DNA of 13,852 bases from Thermoplasmata archaeon (GCA_030039525.1 JASHVI010000014.1:1-13852), one strand, 5' to 3'. Numbered from the stretch's first letter, positions 1-6,607 are shown. Made by a program: numbers and translations. Notes: generated by a model not told the origin, from the sequence alone.

Positions 1-554
1 GGCTGGGCCGGCGGGGCGTAGCCGGGGGTCCAGCCGGGGGCGGACGGCCCCGGGGCCATCGACGCCGGTGGGGTCCACGCCGCGACCGGGGCCGAGCCCA
101 TGGGAGCCGGGCCCCCCGCGGGCCCCGACCCGTAGGCCGGGCCGTAGCCGGAGCGGATCAGCGGGTCGAGCTGGAGGTAGGCGAGGATGAGGAGGAGCCC
201 GGGCAGGATCCCGACGAAGAGGCCGAGGATCATCCAGACGAGGAGGGTGTCCTTCGCCCGCGCGTACATCCCCTGGTCCACGAGCGCGAGGACGCCCCCG
301 ATGTTCGGGTAGACGAGGATCCCGAGGAGGATCCAGACGACCAGGAGGCCGATGCCCGCGTAGGTCCCCGCGAACGCCCCGCCGTAGGAGACCACGAGCG
401 CGATGTCCGCGAGCAGGAACACCGCCCCGAGCACCACGAAGACCAGCGTGAGGAGCTTCGCGATCCGGAGCAGCGAGCGGACCGATTCCGCCTGCGGAGC
501 CGGCACGTTCGGGGGGGCTCCGGTGCCGGGCGCCGAATACATGGGGCTCGCCAT
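1..554 (-). CDS. Three-helix membrane protein with Pro/Gly/Tyr-rich tail (partial, 3' end outside window)
   Basis: An open frame runs from ATG at 554 to the window edge without a stop (184 codons); the C-terminus is missing. Seen: a short Pro/Ala-rich N-terminus (about residues 5-22), three hydrophobic segments (about 33-56, 63-91 with a YPN break, 103-128), then a low-complexity tail rich in Pro, Gly, Ala and Tyr from residue 136 onward (GYGPAYGSG and similar). Third positions are almost all G/C, as in neighbouring core genes. A second in-frame ATG lies at 542. A TATA-like element at 591-599 gives it its own promoter, even though it lies only 72 nt behind the aRF1 stop on the same strand. 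I do not recognise a named family. The topology suggests a small integral membrane protein whose disordered tail may mediate contacts; that role is inference. Confidence 0.75.
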   Translation of the reverse strand, partial: MASPMYSAPGTGAPPNVPAPQAESVRSLLRIAKLLTLVFVVLGAVFLLADIALVVSYGGAFAGTYAGIGLLVVWILLGILVYPNIGGVLALVDQGMYARAKDTLLVWMILGLFVGILPGLLLILAYLQLDPLIRSGYGPAYGSGPAGGPAPMGSAPVAAWTPPASMAPGPSAPGWTPGYAPPAQ

Positions 555-590
555 CGATAGGCCTCGTGGTTCGGACCGCGACCTCGGCTA

Positions 591-599
591 CTAATATCC
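591..599 (-). promoter_or_regulatory. TATA-like element of the membrane protein gene
   Basis: The minus strand reads GGATATTAG in an otherwise GC-rich spacer. Its centre (about 595) predicts transcription starting near 568, about 14 nt upstream of the ATG at 554. Confidence 0.5.
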
Positions 600-626
600 A
601 TCGACCCCGCGGGGGGCTCGCCGGGC

Positions 627-1910
627 TCAGCCTCGGGGGGCGGGCGGGCCCCGGAGCGCCATCGGATATCGGAGGATCGCCGCGAGGCCCCCGAAGGCCT
701 TCGAGAGCATCTCCCCCTCCTCGCTCTCCGCGGAGATGAGCCGGACCGACCCTCCGGCGGCGTCGACGCGCTCGAAGAGGTCCTCGACGTACTCCCGCGA
801 GCTGACGAGGGTGAGGGGGCCCTTGCCGCACCGGGGGCAGGCGCGCTCGGTCACTTGATCGACGTCCGCGTCGGGGACGACGAGCTCGGAGGTGGTCCCG
901 CAGGCGGCGCACTGGACGCTCACCCGGTGCTTGCGCAGCCCCTCCGAGACGAGCAGCACGTCGACCGCCCCGGCGTCCAGCGCCGCGTGGACCTGCGCCT
1001 CGCCATAGGCGGCGAGGCCGCCGTCCGCCTTGCGGATCTCCGCGAGGAGCCGCTGGACGAGGCGCTTCTCCTCGGTGACCTCGAGGCCGTGGAGGGTCCG
1101 GGTCGCCGCCTCGACGAGCTCCTTCAGGCCGTACTCGTCGGTGTAGCCGACGTCGAAGAGCGGCTGGACGACCTTCTGCTGGAGCTCGTAGTGGAGGTAG
1201 GCCTCCTTGTAGAAGTACTCCTTCGTCGCCCCCGGCCCGCCGAGCAGGACCCCCCGCAGGGTCTCCTTGTGCGGCAGGAAGAGCTCGTTCGCCATCTCCC
1301 CGCACTTCACGAAGAACTCGTGGGCGGCGTGCTCGATCATCCGCTCGAACCGGTGGGCGGACTGGCCGCCGCGGCCGTGCTTGCTCGGGACGAGGGACTG
1401 CCGGTTGCGCAGCACGTCGATGCGCTTCCCGCGGAGGAGCCCGAGGGTCACCTCGGCCCGGTCCATCACGATGAGCGCCCAGAGGTCCGGCTCGTGGACC
1501 ATGCCGAAGAGCGGCTCGAGGAAGAAGCTCGAGTCGCACCGGTACAGGTAGGTGTTGAGCGGCTCCGGCGGCTCGACGATGAACGTGACCGGCTCGTCCT
1601 TGTCGGCGCCCACCGCCTTGCTCCCGACGAAGAAGGCGACGCCGTTCGCGGGCGGCTCCTTGTACGCCCGGACGCGGCCCATCAGCGACTCGAGCGCCCA
1701 CATCACGTTCTTGCGGGTCGTGCGGCTCTTGATGTTCGAGCTCTGCGCGTACTCGTTCCGCAGGTACCCCATCACGTCGGAGATCTGCTTCGTCGGCGAG
1801 ACGTAGAGCGATATCAGCTCGGTCGCGCGGCCCCGGCAGGCGGCGATCTCCTCGAGCTTGCGCCGGAAGGAGAAGCGCATCCGCTCGGCGTCGGAGGAGA
1901 GCTCGGCCAT
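627..1910 (-). CDS. prf1: Archaeal peptide chain release factor aRF1
   Basis: Class 1 release factor that recognises all three stop codons in the ribosomal A site and triggers peptidyl-tRNA hydrolysis. Domain 1 carries the stop-decoding NIKS motif at residues 59-62 and the YxCxxxF motif (YRCDSSF, 123-129). Domain 2 carries the catalytic GGQ at 181-183 (in GRGGQSAHRFER). Domain 3 holds a small insert with two cysteine pairs (CAAC 334-337, CPRC 358-361), compatible with a zinc-binding mini-domain as found in many archaeal aRF1 proteins. The length of 427 residues is normal for the family (about 410-420). The ATG at 1910 is followed by a typical N-terminus. No AT-rich promoter is visible in the 60-nt gap to thioredoxin, so the two genes are probably co-transcribed. 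Confidence 0.97.
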   Translation of the reverse strand: MAELSSDAERMRFSFRRKLEEIAACRGRATELISLYVSPTKQISDVMGYLRNEYAQSSNIKSRTTRKNVMWALESLMGRVRAYKEPPANGVAFFVGSKAVGADKDEPVTFIVEPPEPLNTYLYRCDSSFFLEPLFGMVHEPDLWALIVMDRAEVTLGLLRGKRIDVLRNRQSLVPSKHGRGGQSAHRFERMIEHAAHEFFVKCGEMANELFLPHKETLRGVLLGGPGATKEYFYKEAYLHYELQQKVVQPLFDVGYTDEYGLKELVEAATRTLHGLEVTEEKRLVQRLLAEIRKADGGLAAYGEAQVHAALDAGAVDVLLVSEGLRKHRVSVQCAACGTTSELVVPDADVDQVTERACPRCGKGPLTLVSSREYVEDLFERVDAAGGSVRLISAESEEGEMLSKAFGGLAAILRYPMALRGPPAPRG

Positions 1911-1932
1911 TCAGAGGCCCCCGACCCCGCCC

Positions 1933-1964
1933 GTCGGCGCCGGCCGACGCCCCGGAACGGGGCG
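1933..1964. repeat. Two tandem perfect inverted repeats between thioredoxin and aRF1
   Basis: Two hairpins lie back to back: 1933-1948 (6-bp stem GTCGGC/GCCGAC, 4-nt loop) and 1948-1964 (7-bp stem CGCCCCG/CGGGGCG, 3-nt loop GAA). Together they fill half of the 60-nt spacer upstream of the aRF1 start. A role in attenuation, mRNA processing or stability is possible but is inference; short GC palindromes also arise by chance in DNA this rich in GC. Confidence 0.45.
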
Positions 1965-1970
1965 GTCGAG

Positions 1971-2288
1971 TCAGAGGAGCTTGCGGATGTGCTCGTCGAT
2001 GACCTCTTCGGGGTAGGCCCCGACGATCCGGTCGACGAGCTTCCCTTCCTTGTAGAACAGCAGCGTCGGGATGCTCATGATCCCGAGGGCCCCCGCCTTC
2101 TCCCCGTGGTCATCGGAGTTGAGCTTCCCGAAGGCGACCTTCCCCTGGTACCGGTCGCTCAGCCGGTCGACGATCGGGGAGACCATCCGGCAGGGCCCGC
2201 ACCAGGGCGCCCAGACGTCGACGACCGCGACGCCGTTGGACTGGGCGAACCGGTCGAAGCCGGATCCGTCGAGCTCTTGGACGGACAT
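1971..2288 (-). CDS. trxA: Thioredoxin
   Basis: Small cytosolic dithiol-disulfide oxidoreductase. Seen: the redox motif WCGPC at residues 29-33, preceded by the strand VVDVWAP, the buried Asp at 24, and the cis-proline at 74 (MSIPT); the C-terminus ends in a short helix (EEVIDEHIRKLL). The 105-residue length is standard. The frame is open a further 22 codons upstream (to 2354), but that stretch contains the TATA element at 2321-2328 and has no thioredoxin-like sequence. I therefore start at ATG 2288 (MSVQELDG), which has GGAAGG at 2293-2298 just upstream. It is the first gene of a likely trxA-aRF1 transcript and is divergent from the methyltransferase gene. Confidence 0.96.
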   Translation of the reverse strand: MSVQELDGSGFDRFAQSNGVAVVDVWAPWCGPCRMVSPIVDRLSDRYQGKVAFGKLNSDDHGEKAGALGIMSIPTLLFYKEGKLVDRIVGAYPEEVIDEHIRKLL

Positions 2289-2320
2289 GGAGCCTTCCGG
2301 ACGAGAAGGAGCCGGCCGCG

Positions 2321-2328
2321 CTATTAAG
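2321..2328 (-). promoter_or_regulatory. TATA box of the thioredoxin-aRF1 transcript
   Basis: The minus strand reads CTTAATAG. Spacing of about 27 nt places the transcription start near 2298, about 10 nt before the thioredoxin ATG. This excludes the longer N-terminal extension of the same frame. Confidence 0.6.
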
Positions 2329-2411
2329 GAATTTGGCGGCGCGCGGGTAACCAACGCTCCCGCCGGCCGCTCACGCCGTGGCGTCGCGCCGTTGCGGGTC
2401 CGGCGCGTCGC

Positions 2412-2418
2412 CTATATC
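2412..2418 (+). promoter_or_regulatory. TATA box of the methyltransferase gene (leaderless)
   Basis: CTATATC is centred about 25 nt upstream of the ATG at 2440, so transcription should begin at or next to the start codon. It forms a divergent promoter pair with the thioredoxin TATA at 2321-2328. Confidence 0.6.
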
Positions 2419-2439
2419 GCGGCGTTCGCTCCTCCGACC

Positions 2440-3240
2440 ATGGCGCGCGAATCCCCCACGGGCCTCGTTCCGTCCGCCGGTGTCGCTCCCCCGTTCGGCG
2501 CCCTCGTCCCGGCCGCCCGACCGCAGCTCCCCGCGGCGCCGCCGGTGCTGAGCCCGGCGGCCGCGCGCGCGATGCGCCACCGGATGCTCCTGCTCCGGCA
2601 ATCCGCGCTCGACCGGATCGTCGCGCTCACCGGAGCGGCGCCCGCCGAGGTAAAGCGCCACCACCGCGAGCTCGTCGACGGGGACCTTCCGGAGACCCTC
2701 CTGCGCCGCGGGGCCCACCTCCCGTTCACCCGGGAGCTCCCGCAGGGCGCGCTGCTCTACCTGATCGCCCGGAGCCTCGGGCCGGCCCGCGTCGTCGAGA
2801 CCGGCGTCCGCCCGGGCTACTCCACGGCCTGGATCCTGGCGGCCCTCTCGGACGCCGGGGCGGGGGAGCTCGTCTCGCTCGGGCCCGGGTCGCCCGCGGG
2901 CCGGGCCCGGGGGATCTCCGATCTCTCGGTCGGCCAGCTCGTGCCCCCCGCGCTCCGGAGCCGCTGGACGCTCGTGCTCGGCAACACGCCGGAGCGCCTC
3001 CAGGAGCTCCTCGACGCGGCCCCCGTCGACCTCTTCTTCTACGACAACGGCCCGGATCCCGGGCGGGCCCGGTTCGAGATGCGCTCGGCCTGGGCCGCGC
3101 TCTCGCCCCGCGGGGTGCTGCTCGCGCACCGCGTCGATGCGAGCCCGGCCTGGGCGGAGTTCTGCCGGGGGCAGGGCCTTCCGCCCCAGATCCTCGACGC
3201 GGGACCCCCGCCGCTCGGCGCCCTCGCGCTCCGGCGCTAG
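2440..3240 (+). CDS. Class I SAM-dependent methyltransferase (Methyltransf_24-like)
   Basis: Predicted cytosolic methyltransferase of 266 residues; substrate unknown. Seen: the SAM-binding motif I at 118-131 (VVETGVRPGYSTAW; an E/D-xGxxxGxS pattern), a second acidic strand VDLFFYDNGPD at 196-206 where family members usually have DLFFHDSDHSY, and a strand RGVLLAHRVDA (224-234) that normally reads GGVIISDDV. An N-terminal helical part (about 38-115) resembles the cap of small O-methyltransferase-like enzymes. The start is ATG 2440, given by the TATA at 2412-2418; the frame is open further upstream, but that part crosses the promoter and the thioredoxin gene. Its stop overlaps that of moaB on the other strand. 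The changed second and third motifs mean the usual metal or acid/base residues may be absent. Confidence 0.82.
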   Translation: MARESPTGLVPSAGVAPPFGALVPAARPQLPAAPPVLSPAAARAMRHRMLLLRQSALDRIVALTGAAPAEVKRHHRELVDGDLPETLLRRGAHLPFTRELPQGALLYLIARSLGPARVVETGVRPGYSTAWILAALSDAGAGELVSLGPGSPAGRARGISDLSVGQLVPPALRSRWTLVLGNTPERLQELLDAAPVDLFFYDNGPDPGRARFEMRSAWAALSPRGVLLAHRVDASPAWAEFCRGQGLPPQILDAGPPPLGALALRR

Positions 3241-3749
3241 CGCTCCAGCTCCTCGACGAGGTGCTGGACGACCGGGAGCGCGAGCTTCTCCAGTGCCGTC
3301 CGGACCGCCCGCTCCGAGCCCGGCAGCGCGAAGACCGGCTTCAGGTTGATCACGTAGAGGCCGGCCCGGCTCATCAGCGCGAGCGGTCCGACCTCGGCGA
3401 GGCTGAGGGACCGGTAGAGCTCGCCGAAGCCCGGCAGGAGCCGGCCCCCCATCGCCTCGAGGGCGTTCACGGAGAGGTCCCGCGAGCTCACGCCGGTCCC
3501 GCCGACGGTGACGGCGACCTCGACGGCCCGGTCGCGCAGCCACGGGTCGAGCTGGTCGCGCACGTCGGCGACGCTGTTCGCGACGAGGCCGTAGTGCGCC
3601 ACCCGGTGCCCGGCCCCCTCGATGAGCCCGCGGGCGAGGTGGCCCGAGGGGTCGTCCTCCTCACTGTGGGTGTCCGAGACCGAGACGATCGCCCAGCCGA
3701 GGGAGCGCCCGCCCCCCAGGTGGTGCCGGTCCGCCGGGCCCGCGCTCAC
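3237..3749 (-). CDS. moaB: Molybdenum cofactor biosynthesis protein MoaB
   Basis: MoaB/Mog-fold protein of 170 residues. In archaea MoaB-type proteins adenylylate molybdopterin before metal insertion. Seen: the first strand WAIVSVSDTHS, the phosphate-binding TVGGTG with following SSRD (81-91, GGTG at 83-86), GFGELYRSLSL and the MSRAG stretch, and the C-terminal ALPGSERAV (LPGS at 142-145), all family hallmarks. The start is the GTG at 3749, whose GTGA overlaps the TGA stop of moaC, implying translational coupling; the frame is open upstream, but that sequence is a shadow of moaC. It is the last gene of the rfcS-moaC-moaB unit. Its TAG shares the palindrome CTAG with the methyltransferase stop on the opposite strand. 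Confidence 0.93.
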   Translation of the reverse strand: MSAGPADRHHLGGGRSLGWAIVSVSDTHSEEDDPSGHLARGLIEGAGHRVAHYGLVANSVADVRDQLDPWLRDRAVEVAVTVGGTGVSSRDLSVNALEAMGGRLLPGFGELYRSLSLAEVGPLALMSRAGLYVINLKPVFALPGSERAVRTALEKLALPVVQHLVEELER

Positions 3750-4201
3750 GGCGCCTCCGGGCTCGGCGGGCCCTTCTGCTTCGAGACGACCCGGACGCCC
3801 TCGATCCGCGCCGTCGGATAGCCCCCCCGCTCGTCCTTCTCGAGGTACTTCACCATGTCCCACACCGTCAGCAGCGCCACCGTCGCCCCCACGAGCGCCT
3901 CCATCTCCACGCCGGTGCGCCCGACGGTCTCGGCGGCGCACTCGACCTGGATCGCCCGGGCGTCCGCCCGGACGGTGACGCGGCTCCCGGTGAGGGGAAC
4001 GGAGTGACAGTGCGGGATCAGCTCGGCGGTCCGCTTCATGGCCGCGAGGCCGGCGATCTCCCCGGCGGCCACCGGGTCCCCCTTCGCGACGCGGCCGGCG
4101 CGCACCGCGCGCCGCGTCGCCGGGGCCACCCGGAGCGCGCCCCGGGCGATGGCCCGGCGGAAGACGACGGGCTTCTCGTGGACGCTCCGCTGCGCGGTCA
4201 G
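3746..4201 (-). CDS. moaC: Cyclic pyranopterin monophosphate synthase MoaC (apparent CTG start)
   Basis: Converts the MoaA product to cyclic pyranopterin monophosphate in molybdenum-cofactor synthesis. Seen (151-residue numbering): VHEKPVVFRRA (7-17), KGD at 40-42, KRTAELIPHCH at 56-66, RTGVEMEAL at 95-103 and DMVK at 115-118; these include the conserved Lys, His, Asp and Lys of the active site. The only ATG/GTG/TTG start available in frame is GTG 4129, but it would delete the conserved N-terminal EKPVVFR strand. The conserved frame continues upstream to a CTG at 4201 that overlaps the rfcS TGA as CTGA, parallel to the GTGA of moaB. I take CTG as the start; 4129 is the conservative alternative. 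No ATG, GTG or TTG occurs in frame for at least 50 nt further upstream. Confidence 0.9.
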   Translation of the reverse strand: MTAQRSVHEKPVVFRRAIARGALRVAPATRRAVRAGRVAKGDPVAAGEIAGLAAMKRTAELIPHCHSVPLTGSRVTVRADARAIQVECAAETVGRTGVEMEALVGATVALLTVWDMVKYLEKDERGGYPTARIEGVRVVSKQKGPPSPEAP

Positions 4202-5187
4202 GCGCCCGACCTCCCGCCGGAGCGCAGGGTGACGAGGCGCGCGAGCACGCTCTCCAGCTGGATCCGCTCCCCCGCCCCCTGCGAGAGGCGGAAGTCGACC
4301 TCGCCGAGGAAGTCGAGCAGGCGGACCTTCTCCGCGGGGGCCATCTGGCGCTCCGGGATCTCCGGGACGAAGGCGTGGAGCGCCCGGAGGATCTCGTCGC
4401 CGGAGGCGCCTCGCTCCGTGAAGAGCGCGTAGAGGCGCCGGCGGGCGCCGAGGAAGTCTCCGGAGAGCGCCGCGCCGACGAGGCCCTCGACCTCAGTCCG
4501 CATCGGGGCCGTCGCGACCTCCCGGACGGTCGCCTCGGTGACCGGGTCGGCGTAGGTCGCGGCCAGCTGGAGAAGGTTCGTGGCGCGCCGCAGATCGCCG
4601 GAGCTCGCCGAGAGGATCGCCTCCAGCGCCGCGGGCTCGACCGTCTTGTGCTCGGCCTCGGCGATCCGCTCGAGGCTCCGCCGCACGTGCTCGGGGGAGT
4701 AGGCGCGGAACCGGAAGACCGCGCACCGGGACTGGATCGGGTCGATGATCCGGGCCGAGTAGTTGCACGAGAGGAGGAACCGGCAGGCTCCCGAGTACCG
4801 CTCCATCAGGCGGCGGAGCGAGGCCTGCGCCTCGTTGGTCAGGTGGTCGGCCTCGTCGAGGAAGAGGAGCTTGAATCCCACGGAGCCTAGGGCCGAGGTC
4901 CGCGCGTACTCCTTGATGGTCGTCCGGACGGTGTCGATCCCCCGCTCGTCGGAGGCGTTGAGCTCGAGGAAGCTCTGCCGCCACTCGTCGCCGTAGAGGT
5001 CCCGGGCGAGCGCGAGCGCCGCGGTGGTCTTGCCGGTCCCCGGGGGCCCGGTGAACAGAAGATGCGGCAGCGTCTTCTTCGCGGCGTACGCCCGCAGGAG
5101 CGGTACGACCGAGTCCTGGCCGACCATCTCGGCCAGCGTCCGGGGCCGGTACTTCTCGACCCACACCGCCTCGTCGGGGTCGGCCAT
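4198..5187 (-). CDS. rfcS: Replication factor C small subunit (clamp loader ATPase)
   Basis: AAA+ subunit of the archaeal clamp loader, which opens PCNA and places it on primed DNA. Seen (329-residue form): the N-terminal VEKYRP motif at 10-15, Walker A GPPGTGKTT at 47-55, LNASDERG (RFC box) at 77-84, Walker B LLFLDEAD at 107-114, sensor-1 region SCNYS around 141-143, and the SRC arginine-finger motif at 153-155, followed by the collar domain. The length is typical (about 320-330). Two starts are possible: GTG 5205 and ATG 5187. I choose 5187 because GGAGG sits 4 nt upstream of it and because 5205 would lie upstream of the transcription start predicted from the TATA-like element at 5215-5222. 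First gene of the rfcS-moaC-moaB operon. Confidence 0.97.
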   Translation of the reverse strand: MADPDEAVWVEKYRPRTLAEMVGQDSVVPLLRAYAAKKTLPHLLFTGPPGTGKTTAALALARDLYGDEWRQSFLELNASDERGIDTVRTTIKEYARTSALGSVGFKLLFLDEADHLTNEAQASLRRLMERYSGACRFLLSCNYSARIIDPIQSRCAVFRFRAYSPEHVRRSLERIAEAEHKTVEPAALEAILSASSGDLRRATNLLQLAATYADPVTEATVREVATAPMRTEVEGLVGAALSGDFLGARRRLYALFTERGASGDEILRALHAFVPEIPERQMAPAEKVRLLDFLGEVDFRLSQGAGERIQLESVLARLVTLRSGGRSGA

Positions 5188-5191
5188 CGCG

Positions 5192-5222
5192 CCTCCGAAC
5201 TCCACGCGGGCGCCTCTTTAGG
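5192..5222 (-). promoter_or_regulatory. TATA-like element and ribosome binding site of rfcS
   Basis: The minus strand has CCTAAAGA at 5215-5222 and GGAGG at 5192-5196, 4 nt before the ATG at 5187. The predicted transcription start (about 5192-5195) falls beside the GGAGG, so the leader is very short and the ribosome-binding site may be only partly transcribed. Confidence 0.45.
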
Positions 5223-5270
5223 TTGACCGACCGACCGCCGCACGGGCCGGTTCGGACGCCGCGCCCGCGG

Positions 5271-5609
5271 CTATCCGGAGCGCCCCGGGAGAGGGACCCG
5301 GCGCTCCGGGAAGTAGTGGACCGAGCAGGTCCCCGGCGCGAACCGGAAGCTGTGGGGCTGGCCGGCCGGGAGGAGATGCGTCGCGCCGGGCCCGTGCCGC
5401 TCCGTGCGCTCCCCGACGGTCATCTCGATCTCGCCCTCGACCACGATGCCCCACTCGACGTCGTGCGTGTGGGTGGGGACCGTCACCGCCGGGCGATCCG
5501 CCGGCAGCTCGATGAAGAGCACCTGGGTCCCTCCGCCGTCGTGCACGTAGACGTCGGCCCCGCCGAGGTCCGTCCTCGGCAGCGCCCGGATCGATGGGGG
5601 AAACGGCAC
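5271..5609 (-). CDS. Small single-domain cupin protein
   Basis: A 112-residue cupin_2-type beta-barrel, probably metal-binding; substrate unknown. Cupin motif 1 is seen at 45-59 (PTHTHDVEWGIVVEG: ligands His47, His49 and Glu52), although the HxH-to-Glu spacing is one residue shorter than the usual consensus. Motif 2 is at 73-86 (GPGATHLLPAGQPH, fourth ligand His86). The frame is open far upstream, but that part is antisense or shadow to the SDR gene. GTG 5609 is the best start: GAGGAG lies directly in front, and the TATA-like CTTATGG at 5646-5652 predicts a leader of about 14 nt. A different reading frame beginning at ATG 5649 gives no cupin motifs. The small size fits a stand-alone regulator or isomerase-like cupin; I cannot say which. 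Confidence 0.85.
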   Translation of the reverse strand: MPFPPSIRALPRTDLGGADVYVHDGGGTQVLFIELPADRPAVTVPTHTHDVEWGIVVEGEIEMTVGERTERHGPGATHLLPAGQPHSFRFAPGTCSVHYFPERRVPLPGRSG

Positions 5610-5645
5610 CCTCCTCGACCGCCGGGGCCCCCGACGCGCCCGGGA

Positions 5646-5654
5646 CCATAAGCC
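5646..5654 (-). promoter_or_regulatory. TATA-like element of the cupin gene
   Basis: The minus strand reads GGCTTATGG, matching the CGCTTATGC element in front of the TYW1 gene. It lies about 40 nt upstream of the GTG start at 5609. Confidence 0.5.
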
Positions 5655-5725
5655 TTCGAGGAGCCCGACCGTCGCCCGCGCGTGCGGGGGAGATCCCGGG
5701 GACCGGGGGCTTCCTCGACCCGATC

Positions 5726-6577
5726 CTACGAGCGGGAGGGAGCTCGCCCGCCTCGGCGAGGCGAGCGGCGACCCGGAGCCGCGGGATCGAGGGCGAGCGG
5801 ACCTCGACCGAGCCACTGGGCGCCGTCGACCGGAAGGACCGCCCCCGACACGTACCCGGCGTTCGGGCCCGCGAGGAACGCGACCGCCTCGGCGATCTCC
5901 TCCGGACGGCCGAACCGGCCCATCGGCACCGTCGCCCGGACCCGGCGGACCCGCTCCGGCGAGTCCCACAGCTGGCGGTCGGTGCCCTCCGTACGGACCG
6001 GCCCGGGCGCGACGGCGTTCACCCGGATCCCGTACCGGGCCCACTCGACCGCGAGGGTGCGGGTGAGCGAGACGACGCCGGCCTTCGCCGCGGCCGAGTG
6101 GGCGGTCCCGGGTCCGGCGGTCCAGGCGTAGGTGGCGACCACGTTCACGATCGCGGCCGACGGGCTCCGTCGGAGGAGGGGGAAGGCGGCCCGGCTGCAG
6201 TAGAAGGTGCCGTCGAGGACGATGCCGACCACCGCCCGCCAGCCGTTGGGGGTCAGCCGCTCGGTCGGGCACACGAAGTTCCCGGCCGCGTTGTTGACGA
6301 GCACGTCCAGCCGACCCGGCCCCGATCGGACCGTCTCGATCAGCCGGTCGACGGCCGCCGGATCCCGCACATCGGTCGGGACCGTGAGGACGGCCGCACC
6401 GTCGCGCCGCAGCGCGCGCGCTCCATCGGCGAGGTGCTCCTTCGACCGGCTGGCGAGGACGAGCCGGTGGCCGGCCCTCCCGAGCCGTCGCGCGACGGCG
6501 AGGCCGAGACCCGTCCCCCCGCCGGTCACGAGGGCGACGGGCGCCCCGTCGGGGGGCGGCGACGCAGTGCGCGGCAT
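5726..6577 (-). CDS. SDR-family oxidoreductase, 2,4-dienoyl-CoA reductase-like
   Basis: NAD(P)H-dependent short-chain dehydrogenase/reductase of 283 residues. Seen: the nucleotide-binding TGGGTGLG at 18-25, NNAAGNF at 95-101, the catalytic-region HSAAAKAG at 160-167 with Lys165, and NAVAPGPVRTEG after it (from 187). The classical YxxxK tyrosine is replaced by His in HSAAAK. This HxAAAK pattern together with NNAAGNF is characteristic of the 2,4-dienoyl-CoA reductase branch of SDRs, which reduces unsaturated acyl-CoA. The true substrate is unproven. The start is ATG 6577: the TATA-like element at 6599-6607 lies about 26 nt upstream, giving a leaderless message, and the frame further upstream (to 6691) runs across two promoters. 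The C-terminus has a Pro/Arg-rich tail of about 25 residues. Divergent from sppA. Confidence 0.9.
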   Translation of the reverse strand: MPRTASPPPDGAPVALVTGGGTGLGLAVARRLGRAGHRLVLASRSKEHLADGARALRRDGAAVLTVPTDVRDPAAVDRLIETVRSGPGRLDVLVNNAAGNFVCPTERLTPNGWRAVVGIVLDGTFYCSRAAFPLLRRSPSAAIVNVVATYAWTAGPGTAHSAAAKAGVVSLTRTLAVEWARYGIRVNAVAPGPVRTEGTDRQLWDSPERVRRVRATVPMGRFGRPEEIAEAVAFLAGPNAGYVSGAVLPVDGAQWLGRGPLALDPAAPGRRSPRRGGRAPSRS

Positions 6578-6598
6578 CGAGGAGAGGGAGGAAGGAGC

Positions 6599-6607
6599 GT
6601 TATTTGA
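6599..6607 (-). promoter_or_regulatory. TATA box of the SDR gene (leaderless)
   Basis: The minus strand reads TCAAATAAC, centred about 26 nt from the ATG at 6577, so the transcript should begin at the start codon. Confidence 0.55.

Noticed and set aside
606..615. Palindrome CCCCGCGGGG after the aRF1 stop
   Set aside because: Self-complementary GC runs of this length are expected by chance here, and no T tract follows, so I do not call a terminator.
855..2327. Long plus-strand open frame opposite aRF1 and thioredoxin
   Set aside because: It is antisense to two unmistakable genes, has no recognisable domain and shows Arg/Gly/Leu/Asp composition typical of shadow frames in very GC-rich DNA.
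2289..2354. 22-residue N-terminal extension of thioredoxin
   Set aside because: It contains the TATA element CTTAATAG, is not thioredoxin-like, and a good ATG with upstream GGAAGG lies at 2288.
2371..3543. 390-codon minus-strand frame across the methyltransferase and moaB
   Set aside because: It overlaps two genes with clear family motifs and is Arg/Gly/Pro-rich shadow sequence.
5218..5649. 143-codon minus-strand frame from ATG 5649 over the cupin gene
   Set aside because: It lacks the cupin His/Glu motifs, which are in the frame starting at GTG 5609, and its ATG coincides with the TATA-like element.
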